Part shown: positions 35,130 to 45,500 of the stretch, one piece after another | Numbering within the stretch: the stretch's first letter is position 1 | How the letters are laid out: each line of letters begins with the position of its first letter | NCBI RefSeq assembly: GCF_000373585.1 | Contig: NZ_KB891951.1 | Span: forward strand, 172,941 to 233,742 | DNA from: Streptomyces sp. MspMP-M5 | GTDB lineage: Bacteria; Actinomycetota; Actinomycetes; Streptomycetales; Streptomycetaceae | Direction: 5' to 3' | DNA length: 60,802 bases | Program-made: the position numbers and the translations under genes | Notes under the pieces: model-generated | What the model saw: only the letters and a program-made list of their open reading frames with translations | Databases searched by the model: none | What the model was told of the DNA's origin: nothing

Positions 35130-36283
35130 GCCGGCTCCCTGCTGCGCTCGTCGTCGAGCGGGATGGTGGCGGCCACCTGCCAGCCTCCTGATTCCGTAGG
35201 GCCGTACTCCAGCCGGCCGTTGAGTGCGGCCACCCGCTCAGCCAGTCCCACCAGGCCGTAGCCCGAACCCTCGGGCGCGGCCTCCAGCGAGGCGCCGGCG
35301 GGGTTGCGGATCGCCACCGTGGACTGCGGCGGGCCGTAGCGCACCTCAAGCTGTGCGGTCGCTCCGGCGGCGTGCTTACGGGCGTTGGTCAGGGCTTCTT
35401 GCACAAGTCGGTGGATGGCCAGACGATGACTGGCCGGTACGGAGTCGGGGTGGCCCTCAAGGACCGCTTCGATCTGCTGTCCGGCCGCCCGCGCCTCGTC
35501 GATCACTGTCGACAGTGCCGGCAGACCGGGGACCCGTGAGGCTTGCCTCTCGCCAATGTCGTGGCCGCGCAGCACGCCCAGCACGTCGCGCAGATCGCCG
35601 AGCGCTTCGGTGGACGCGGTGCGCAGCAGGCCGATCCGGTCGGCCACCGGCTCGGGGAGTTCGGCGGCCCGCCGCTTGAGGGCACCGGTGTGCAGGGCGA
35701 TGACCGTGAGCCGGTGGGCGAGCACATCGTGCATTTCGCCGGCGATCCGGGTGCGCTCCTCCAACCTGGCCTGTTCGGCGCGGAGTTCTCGTTCCACCCG
35801 CAGACGGTCGACCTGTTCGGCGAGCGAGGCGACGTGCCGGCGGCGGTTGCCCGTCCACAGCCCGATGATCACAGCGAGCAGCAGCACCAGCAGCGGCCCG
35901 TATTTACGGGTCATCCACAGGCTGCTCCCCGGATGCGCCAGCGAACTTCCGATCATCGCGACCACCACGCACAGCCCCTCGAAGAGGAACCGGCCCTGGG
36001 CGACACGGTAGAAGAACACGATCAGGAGCGGGAAGAACAGTCCCAGCAGCAACGCGCCGACCATGGTGCTCACCAAGGCGAACACCGGCCAACGGCGCCG
36101 CAGCAGGACCGAGAGCGTCAACGCCACGGCCACCCCGACGCGGGGGCTGAGCAGTGTGGCACCCGCACCTACATACGCCTGTTGCACCGTTCCCGCGCCG
36201 ACGACGCAGATCATCAGTGCCTCGGCCCACCACGGCCAGCCCCGGCCCTTCAGCTTGTTCACCAGATCAGCATGGGTACGCAA
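35126..36283 (-). CDS. Membrane sensor histidine kinase (HisKA_3 type)
   Basis: About 385 residues from TTG 36283, chosen because a GGGAGA ribosome site lies five bases upstream; GTG a few codons in is an alternative. Five or six hydrophobic segments fill residues 15-150. A coiled-coil and the dimerisation/phospho-acceptor box I-A-G-E-M-H-D-V-L-A-H-R-L follow. An HATPase domain ends with G-Y-G-L-V-G-L-A-E-R-V, and the N box is in Q-E-A-L-T-N-A-R-K-H. There is no obvious external sensor domain. It is paired with the response regulator at 34479. Confidence 0.9.
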   Translation of the reverse strand: MRTHADLVNKLKGRGWPWWAEALMICVVGAGTVQQAYVGAGATLLSPRVGVAVALTLSVLLRRRWPVFALVSTMVGALLLGLFFPLLIVFFYRVAQGRFLFEGLCVVVAMIGSSLAHPGSSLWMTRKYGPLLVLLLAVIIGLWTGNRRRHVASLAEQVDRLRVERELRAEQARLEERTRIAGEMHDVLAHRLTVIALHTGALKRRAAELPEPVADRIGLLRTASTEALGDLRDVLGVLRGHDIGERQASRVPGLPALSTVIDEARAAGQQIEAVLEGHPDSVPASHRLAIHRLVQEALTNARKHAAGATAQLEVRYGPPQSTVAIRNPAGASLEAAPEGSGYGLVGLAERVAALNGRLEYGPTESGGWQVAATIPLDDERSREPA

Positions 36284-36475
36284 CTTGTCTCCCGCATCGG
36301 CTGGTTGGCGGTCAACACCCCCTACTTTCGTACGGGGTGACCGCAGCGGAACGGCCGATGGAACACCTTCGGTCGCTGCCTGGCGTCGGGAACACGAACC
36401 AGGCACCGGCTACCCCCGGAAGCCGCCCGTTCCCTGCACACCACCGGCACGGTCGCCCCCAGCGGTAGGCGCGGC

Positions 36476-36520
36476 GGGCCCTGACCAGCGCGGGCGGGGG
36501 GAATCGCGCTGTCAGGGCCC
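36476..36520. terminator. Long hairpin terminator at the 3' end of the lct cluster
   Basis: gggccctgaccagcgcg pairs with its complement over 16 positions with one bulged base, around a G-rich 12-base loop. It lies 28 bases beyond the formyltransferase stop codon and separates the biosynthetic genes from the two-component system. The sequence between the kinase start and this hairpin (36284-36475) shows no gene. Confidence 0.78.
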
Positions 36521-36548
36521 TGGCTGTCTGTGGGCGGGGGTTGCGGTT

Positions 36549-37244
36549 TCAGGGAGTGTGGAGCGCCCACTTGTTGCCGTTGACGGGGGTTGTGCCGGGG
36601 AGGGCTATGAGTTCGGGTTTGAAGAGGGGAGGCGCGTCCATGGCGGGTTCCCAGGTTGCCAGTTTCTCGTCCTGGGGGACCTCGATGCGGCGGTCCTCGG
36701 CGAGGTCGGTGACCACCCGTACCAGGAGGCGTACGCCGAGTGGGGCCAGGTGGTCGCGCCAGAGGCTCTGTGCGGTCGAGTTCGGGGGGACGAACAGGTG
36801 CTCCTGCGCGGCGATCGGGCCGGCGTCGGTGCGTTCGGTGAGGTGGTAGACGCTTCCGCCCGTCACCTTGTCACCGTCGCGGATCGTCCACCGGATCGCG
36901 TCCCGGCCGCGGTGCAACGGCAGCAGGCTGGGGTGGTAGCCGATGGTCGCGACGTTGGCCCTGGCGCGTGTCCGGCGGCCGATGAAGGCGTGCGAATGCG
37001 CGGCGACGATGAGGTCCACCCCGTCCGGGATGTGCATCGCGCGCAGTTCCGCCGAATCCGTCCATTGGATGCTCCTGGGGTACGCCCAGGAGCGCAGGCG
37101 GTCCCAGGACAGCGCATTGCTGTCGTCGGAGTGGCCCTTGCGCAGCCGGGGGGCGGCCGCACCCACGATCTCGTGGCCTTCGTCGCACAGGGCCTCCGCG
37201 ACCTGCACCGCGAATGCTCCTTGTCCTGAAATGTAGATCTTCAC
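36549..37244 (-). CDS. lctF: Formyltransferase of the lactacystin-type cluster
   Basis: 231 residues from GTG 37244 with GGGAG upstream. The fold is that of 10-formyltetrahydrofolate-dependent transferases: the signature I-G-Y-H-P-S-L-L-P-L-H-R-G-R-D lies mid-protein, and the conserved Asp is in T-D-A-G-P-I. The usual Asn of the N-x-H triad (I-N-V-H in tRNA formyltransferases) is replaced: the sequence reads I-G-Y-H. I infer that it supplies a formyl starter for the N-terminal ACP of LctA, which has no loading AT of its own. It is separated from lctE by 195 bases with a hairpin, so it may have its own promoter. The name rests on match of content and order to the lct cluster from memory. Confidence 0.8.
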   Translation of the reverse strand: MKIYISGQGAFAVQVAEALCDEGHEIVGAAAPRLRKGHSDDSNALSWDRLRSWAYPRSIQWTDSAELRAMHIPDGVDLIVAAHSHAFIGRRTRARANVATIGYHPSLLPLHRGRDAIRWTIRDGDKVTGGSVYHLTERTDAGPIAAQEHLFVPPNSTAQSLWRDHLAPLGVRLLVRVVTDLAEDRRIEVPQDEKLATWEPAMDAPPLFKPELIALPGTTPVNGNKWALHTP

Positions 37245-37391
37245 TCGCGCTCCCGGCGGTCGCTGGTCGGGTGTCTGTTCAGTACGGCTGAGAGAGCGCT
37301 CCACCAAGGCACGGGAACGGCCGATCGATCGCGGTTCCGGTGTCCGGTGCGTTCTCGTGTGAGGGGCGTCGTCGTCGGTCGGTGTGGCCGG

Positions 37392-37436
37392 GCTCCGGGG
37401 GCCGGGTGCGGGTGGTGCGGCGCCGGCCCCCGGAGC
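37392..37436. terminator. Perfect hairpin after the MbtH gene
   Basis: A 14-bp perfect stem (gctccgggggccgg) closes a 17-base loop, starting only three bases past the lctE stop. It should reduce transcription into lctF. Confidence 0.75.
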
Positions 37437-37439
37437 GGG

Positions 37440-37637
37440 TCAGGGCGTCGGTGTCGGCGCCATCGGCGTGAAGTGCTGTTCGACGTAGTCCAGGGCGCCG
37501 TCGCGGGCGGTGGCGGTGTGGACGATCCGCCAGCCCTCGGGCACCTTCAGGTGCGGCCGCCACAGTGCGTGCTGTCCGCCGGCGTTCGCCACGACCAGCC
37601 AGTCGCCGTCGCCGCCGTCGAAGGGGTTGCCGCTCAT
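37440..37637 (-). CDS. lctE: MbtH-like protein
   Basis: 65 residues with the family signature: N-P-F-D near the start, L-V-V-A-N, H-A-L-W-R-P, P-E-G-W-R-I-V-H, and A-L-D-Y-V-E-Q. MbtH proteins bind and activate NRPS adenylation domains, so its partner is the A domain of LctB. Its ATG overlaps the P450 stop codon (TGATG). Confidence 0.93.
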   Translation of the reverse strand: MSGNPFDGGDGDWLVVANAGGQHALWRPHLKVPEGWRIVHTATARDGALDYVEQHFTPMAPTPTP

Positions 37638-38875
37638 CAGTCGACCTCTTTCGTCGCGGAGTGGTCGGGCCGGAACCGCACCGGCAGCGTGGAGAACCCG
37701 GTCAGGAAGTTGGACCGGATGGGCAGCGCCTCACCGGTCTGCTCGAAGCCGGCGGTGAAGTCCCGCAACGCCATGAGCAGTTCGGCGATCTCCACCTTGG
37801 CCAGGTGCGAGCCGACGCAGAAGTGCGGTCCGTAGCCGAAGGCCATGTGCTTGTTGGGGGTGCGGCCGAGGTCGAACGTCCCGGGCCGGTCGAAGACCCG
37901 CTCGTCGCGGTTGCCGGAGGCGTGCCAGAGCGTGACGATCTCGCCCGGCCGCAGCCGTACGCCGTGCAGTTCGGTCTCGCGGACGACGCTGCGCCCGAAG
38001 TGCAGGGTGGGGGAGGCCCAGCGCAGCACCTCGTCCACGGCGGTGTCGATCGCGACCTCACCGTGCTTGAGCCGCCGCCACTCCTCGGGCCGGGCCGCGA
38101 GGGTGTGGATGCTGTCGATCATCGTCAGCCGGCTGGTCTCGTCGCCGCCGATGATGAGGCTGTAGCAGTTGAGCACGATGTCCTCGTCGGACAGCGGCAC
38201 ACCGTCGATGGAGCTGCCGATGAGCATGCTGATCACGTCGTCGCCCGGCGACTCGCGCCGCTCCTCGACCATGTCCATGAAGTACAGCAGGATCTCGTTG
38301 CGAGCCATCTCGGAGTCGACCTCGTCGACGTCCTCGGCGTCGGTCGACAGCGCGGTCTTGGTCTGCGCGAGCAGGTATTCCCGGTCCTGCGCGGGCACAC
38401 CGAGCAGGTTCGAGATCGTGTTCATCGGGATCCGGCCGGCGATCTGCTCGGCGAAGTCGCAGCCACCGGCCTCGACCGCCTCGCGGATCAGCTGCCGGGT
38501 GTTGACCCGCACCGCCGCCGCCACCTCGCTGAGCACCCTCGGCGAGAGCACCCGCTGCAGGATCTTGCGCAGCTCGTGGTGCCGGTGCCCGTCGGTGACG
38601 GCCAGCATCCGGCCGGCACCGGCGTCACCGCCGCCGAGCAGGGTGACGAGCACGTTGCCGCGCTCGGAGGTGAAGTGCACGTCGTCCCGGTAGGCGGCCA
38701 GGATGTCCTCGTGGCGGGAGAGGACCCAGAAGCCGCGGCGGCCGTCGGCCGGCGGGTTCCAGTGCACCGGTGCGCTGTCCCGCAGGTGGCGCCAGAACCC
38801 GTCGAGGTCGTGCTTCGCGAACGTGCCGGGGTCGCCCAGGTCCACGGTGTCCAGTGCTGGTGTGGTCACGGTCAC
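37637..38875 (-). CDS. lctD: Cytochrome P450 of the lactacystin-type cluster
   Basis: 412 residues from GTG 38875, which overlaps the ketosynthase stop (GTGA); GTG 38869 is also possible. The heme loop F-G-Y-G-P-H-F-C-V-G has its Cys ligand near residue 350. The I-helix motif is I-I-G-G-D-E-T-S-R and the K-helix E-V-L-R. If the cluster makes lactacystin, the expected reaction is beta-hydroxylation of leucine bound to the LctB carrier domain (inference). Confidence 0.88.
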   Translation of the reverse strand: MTVTTPALDTVDLGDPGTFAKHDLDGFWRHLRDSAPVHWNPPADGRRGFWVLSRHEDILAAYRDDVHFTSERGNVLVTLLGGGDAGAGRMLAVTDGHRHHELRKILQRVLSPRVLSEVAAAVRVNTRQLIREAVEAGGCDFAEQIAGRIPMNTISNLLGVPAQDREYLLAQTKTALSTDAEDVDEVDSEMARNEILLYFMDMVEERRESPGDDVISMLIGSSIDGVPLSDEDIVLNCYSLIIGGDETSRLTMIDSIHTLAARPEEWRRLKHGEVAIDTAVDEVLRWASPTLHFGRSVVRETELHGVRLRPGEIVTLWHASGNRDERVFDRPGTFDLGRTPNKHMAFGYGPHFCVGSHLAKVEIAELLMALRDFTAGFEQTGEALPIRSNFLTGFSTLPVRFRPDHSATKEVD

Positions 38876-40656
38876 CAGTCCGTACGCCAGAGCCGACGCG
38901 GCTGGAACGGGTAGGTGGGCAGCGGCACGCGGTGGCTGGCCTCCCCCTGGTGCAGGGAGCCGAAGTCCACCCGCTCGCCGTTCACCCAGGCCGCGGCGAG
39001 GTCGAACAGCGCCTGCCCGTCCTGGCCGGACGGCACGATCCCGCCGTCGGTGCGGCCGAGGGCGGACACGTCCACCTGCGGTGCGGCGCCGGTCGCGGCG
39101 GCCAGGCCGCGGGGGGCGTCGGCGGACAGCGCCTCGATCAGCTCCGCGCGGCTGCGGACCACGGCCGCCCAGCGGCGGCCCATCACCTTGCGGCCCAGGT
39201 TGAGGCTGTAGCAGACGTCGTCGAGGCGCAGGTCGGGGTTGGCCACCAGCCAGTCCTTCAGCCGTGCGCGCTGACGCGCCAGCGCCTCGTCGTCCAGTGC
39301 GGACAGCGTGGCCAGTCGCGGCCGGTCGGCGACCTCGGGGGTACGCGCGGCGAGGGTCGGCGGCTCCTCCAGCACCAGGTGCGCGTTGTAGCCGCCGCCA
39401 CCGATGGCGGTGGCGCCCGCGCGGCGGATGCCGGACTCCGGCTCCCAGTCGGCGAGTTCGAGCTGCGGTACGAACGGGGTGCTGGGGAAGTCGATGTCCT
39501 CGTTGACGTCCGTCAGGTTGATCGTCGGTGCCAGCTTCTGGTGGTACAGCGCCATCGCGGCCTTCGCGGCACCGAAGCCGCCCGCCACCACACCGCCGTG
39601 CCCGACGTTGCCCTTGACGCCGCCGATCGAGCAGGTGCCGGTCTGCTTGCCGAACGCCATGCTCACCGCGTGCACTTCGAGCTCGTCGGTCATCGGCAGA
39701 CCGAGGCCGTTGGCCTCGTACATGGACACCGTGTCCGGGGTGACGCCACCGACCTCCATGGCGTTGGCGATGCACGCGCTCAGCCGCTCGGGCTGGGCCA
39801 GACCGTAGGCCACCGCACTGACACCGTTGTTGTTGATGGCCGAACCCTTGATCACGGCGTAGATGTGGTCGCGGGCGGCGACGGCCTCGGCCAGCGGCTT
39901 GAGCAGCATCGTGACGACTCCGCTGGAGAGCACGGCGCCGGTGCCGTTGGCGTCGAACGGGCGGGTGTGGCCGTCCCGGGACAGGATGCGGTTCTCCTCC
40001 CACAGATGGCCGCGCGGGTGCGGCAGGCGGACCATCGCGCCACCGGCTATCGCCATGTCGGTCTGGCCGAGCAGCAGCGACTGGCAGGCCAGGTGCACCG
40101 CGTAGTGGAAGCCGGCGCAGGCGGTGGTGACGGTGACGGCCTCACCGGTCAGCCCCAGGTAGTACAGCGCGTTGGACGTCATGGTGTCCGGCGACCACGC
40201 CAGGCCGTGCTCGATCGCCTCGGGGCCGACCGACACCCGGTCCGGCGGAGAGCTGTAGAGGGCCGCGGTCTGCGGGTTGTTGGCGCCGTAGACGCCCACC
40301 TCGCCGCCGACCCGGTCCGGGTCGTAGCCGCCGTCCTCCAGCGCCTCCCAGGCACTCTCCACGAACAGCCGGTTCTCCGGGGTCATCGCGGCCGCCATCC
40401 GGTCGCTGATGCCGAACACCGACGGATCGAACGCGTCGTACCCGTCGAGCACCCCGCAGGCCGGCACGTAGAACGGGTTGTTGATCAGCGTCTCGTCGAC
40501 GTTGATCTCGTCCTTGGACAGGAACCGCACGGACTCCCTGCCGTGCACGAGGTTGTCCCAGAACTGTTCCTTGGTGCGGGCACCGGGCGACTTGCACGCC
40601 ATGCCGATAATGGCCACGTCGCCCGGGTCGTAGTCCTGCTCTGGACTGTCGGACAT
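38872..40656 (-). CDS. lctC: Stand-alone ketosynthase-like cyclase (SalC type)
   Basis: 594 residues: a KS domain (about 14-430) plus a C-terminal linker ending in P-L-P-T-Y-P-F-Q-P-R-R-L-W, with no AT or ACP. The nucleophile is Cys180 in T-T-A-C-A-G-F. The first catalytic His is missing: E-A-H-G-T-G-T is replaced by E-A-N-G-L-G-L with Asn316. The second, His353, is present in G-N-V-G-H. Such a centre is poor at decarboxylative condensation. A free-standing KS (SalC) in salinosporamide biosynthesis forms the gamma-lactam-beta-lactone, and the same job is inferred here. CAGGAG precedes ATG 40656; 34 bases separate it from lctB. Confidence 0.85.
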   Translation of the reverse strand: MSDSPEQDYDPGDVAIIGMACKSPGARTKEQFWDNLVHGRESVRFLSKDEINVDETLINNPFYVPACGVLDGYDAFDPSVFGISDRMAAAMTPENRLFVESAWEALEDGGYDPDRVGGEVGVYGANNPQTAALYSSPPDRVSVGPEAIEHGLAWSPDTMTSNALYYLGLTGEAVTVTTACAGFHYAVHLACQSLLLGQTDMAIAGGAMVRLPHPRGHLWEENRILSRDGHTRPFDANGTGAVLSSGVVTMLLKPLAEAVAARDHIYAVIKGSAINNNGVSAVAYGLAQPERLSACIANAMEVGGVTPDTVSMYEANGLGLPMTDELEVHAVSMAFGKQTGTCSIGGVKGNVGHGGVVAGGFGAAKAAMALYHQKLAPTINLTDVNEDIDFPSTPFVPQLELADWEPESGIRRAGATAIGGGGYNAHLVLEEPPTLAARTPEVADRPRLATLSALDDEALARQRARLKDWLVANPDLRLDDVCYSLNLGRKVMGRRWAAVVRSRAELIEALSADAPRGLAAATGAAPQVDVSALGRTDGGIVPSGQDGQALFDLAAAWVNGERVDFGSLHQGEASHRVPLPTYPFQPRRLWRTDW

Positions 40657-40690
40657 GAAAGGCTCCTGCTCAAGTGGGGTGGGTGGGGGC

Positions 40691-42507
<1,817 letters not shown>

Positions 42508-42511
<4 letters not shown>

Positions 42512-45500
42512 TGGTCCGTCTCCTCAAAACGGCCGCCCGGCGTGATCTCGTCGAGTGCCAGGTCGGGTTGGGCGATCGAGTCGAAGAGCACGGTGCGGTA
42601 GAGCGTGAGCAGTGCCGTCACGGTCTGCTTCTCCAGGTAGCTCGGTTTGTACTGGACGTGGCCGACCACCTCGCCCGAGACCTCGGCCATGGAGATCTCC
42701 AGGTCGAACTTGGCGAGATGCCTGCGTACGGGCAGCGGCTCCAGCGGCAGGGCGCTGTCGGGTGCGAGGGTGTCGCCGACGCCGTGGAAGAGCTTGACGG
42801 AGCGCGGGAAGGCGTCCGAGGACAGCCAGTTCACGACCACGTCGAACCACGGCGAGCGGCCCTCCGCCCGCGGCGGCTTCAGCGCGGAAGCCAGCAGGTC
42901 GAGGGGGTAGTTCATATGCTCCAGCAGGCCGAGCGCGAACGCGTGGACCTCGCGCAGCAGGTCGCGGAAACTGCGGTCGCCGGCCGGCTTCGCCCGCACC
43001 AGCACCGTGTTCAGGTAGTAGCCGATGGCGGACTCCCAGCCGGCCTCGCCGCGTTGGGCGATGGCGGTGGCCAGCACGGAGTCCTCGACGCCGGCCGCGC
43101 GGTTGAGCGTGGCGAAGAAGCCGGCCAGCACGACGGTGCTGAGCGAGACGCCCTCGCGCACCGCGAACTCCCGGAGCCGGCGGGTCTCCTCGGCGCTCCA
43201 GCGGAACGTGAGGTCGCGGCCCTCGTAGGTGACGCCGGGCGGGCGCTCCGTGGTGGACAGGTCGAGGTGGGCGGGCGGGTCGGCCAGCTCCCGCGACCAC
43301 CAGTCCAGTGCCGCGTCGGCCGCCGGGCCGGCCAGCCACTGCCGCTCCCACTCGACGAACTCCGTGTAGGGCGCGACCGGTGTGCTGTCGGCGGGGTCGG
43401 CGCCCTCGTAGAACTCCTGGAGTTCGCGGATCATCACGTCGGCCGACGCCGCGTCCGAGGCGATGTGGTGCACGAGCACCAGCAGGTAGTGGTCCTCCGG
43501 GCCACGTGTCATCAGCACCACGCGCACCAGTGGCCCGTTGTCCACGTCCAGCGGCAGATGGCCGTACTCGGCGAGTTCCTCGCGGGCCTGCTCGTCGTCC
43601 AGGTCCGTGCTGTCCACGACGAGGAACTCGTACAGCGGTTCGTCCAGGACGACCTGGCGCGGGACGCCGCCGGCCTCGACGAAGATCGTGCGCAGCGCCG
43701 GATGCCGCTCCATGACGGCCCGCACGGCGCGGTCGAGGGCGTCCTCGTCGACCGCGGTCCGGACCCGGGCGGCCACCATGAAGTTGTAGGGCACGGCGTC
43801 CGGATCGACCTGCTGCATGAACCACAGCGAGACCTGGCCGTGCGAGGCCGGCGCCAGTTCGAAGCCCAGACCGTCGGCGCGCAGCTGGTCGAGTGCCGGT
43901 GCCTCGGTGGGTTCCAGCAGACCGCGTGCGGCCAGCTCGTCCACCAGCTCCTCGGCGTCCAACTCGCTCAGGTCGTCGAGGAAGTCCCGTACCGGCCGGG
44001 CCGTGGGCGCTGGTACCGGTGCCGGCGGGGCCTCCGCGGCCGGTGCCGGTGCCGGTTCGACCGTCGGGGTCGCGGTGGTGGTCGTGGTCGCAGCCGGCCC
44101 GCCGACGGTCTCGACGATGTGGTCGACGAGCTCGGAAAGGGGCCGGCCGTCGAGGAACACCACCGGCGACACCCGCTGCCCGAACAGCGACTGCAACCTG
44201 TTGACCAGGCGGATCGCCAGCATCGAGTCCAGGCCGAAGTCGCGCAGTCCGGCGCCCTCGCCGAACCTGTCCTGCGGTACGCCGAGCGCGTCGGAGATCT
44301 CACCGAGGACGATGTCCGCCGTCGACCTGCTCGGCGCGGCCGTGACCACGGGCTCGGCCGCCGTCGCCGCCGTGGCCACGGTCTCGACTGCCGGTGCCGA
44401 CGCGGCCTCGACTCGCGGCCTGGTGTCGGTGTCGATCCAGTAGCGGTCCTTCTGCCACTGCACGAGCGGGGTCTGAACGACCTCGACGTCGTCGGTGAAC
44501 AGCGAGTCGAAGGTCAGCGGAATGCCCCTGACGTACAGCGAAGCGGCGGCCCCCAGCAGGCAGCGGCGGTCGCTCTCGTCGCGCCGCAGGGAGTTGACCG
44601 CGTGCACCCGGGCACCACGGGTCAGCGCGATCTCCTCGACCGCGCCGCGCAGCGTCTCGTGCGGGCCGATCTCGATGAACGTGCCGATGCCGTCCTCGCT
44701 CAGCGCGGCGACGGTCTCGGCGAACCGGACCTGGTTGCGCAGGTTGTGCACCCAGTAGTCGACGTCGGCGACCGGATTCACCGTGTCGGCCAGTGCCGTG
44801 GAGTGGAAGTCGAGGGTGCCGGTCAGCGGGGTGATGCCGGCGATCCGTTCGCGCAGCGGCTCGATCAGCGGGTCCATCCCGGGGCTGTGCACCGGCCGTT
44901 CGACCCGGATGTTCCGGGTCGAGATCCCGTCCCGCCGGAGCTCCGCCTCCAGGGCGCGCACGGCCTCGGGCGAACCGGAGACCGCCGCGCTGGTGGGGCT
45001 GTTGACCACGGCGACGGCCGCGTGCTCGGCGTACGGCGCGAGCCTGGGCAGCAGTTCCTGCTCCGGCAGGTCGACCGAGATCATCGCGCCCGGGGCCGCC
45101 TTCCGTTCGAGCAGATGCGACCGGGCGACCACCACGCGGGCGGCGTCCTCCAGCGACAGCAGGCCGGCCACACAGGCGGCCGCGACCTCGCCCAGGCTGT
45201 GCCCGACGACGGCGGCCGGCCGGACCCCGAGTTCGAGCCAGACCTTCGCCAGCGAGACCTGGAGGGCGAACAGGACCGGCTGCTGGAAGTCCATCTCCTC
45301 GAACCTGGCCCGGTCGGCCGGGGCGGCGAGCTGGTCGAGCACCGAGCAGCCGCCGGCCGCGCGCACCGCGGTGTCACAGGCGTGCATCCAGGTGCGGAAA
45401 CCGGCGTGCGAGCCCATCAGCTCCCGGCCCATGCCGACCCACTGCGTGCCGCCGCCGGAGAACACCAGCGCCACCCGCCGGTCGCTGTTGCCGACGACCG

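Noticed and set aside
36322..36570. Small minus-strand frame between the kinase and the formyltransferase
   Set aside because: It spans the long terminator hairpin and overlaps the lctF stop; no motif.
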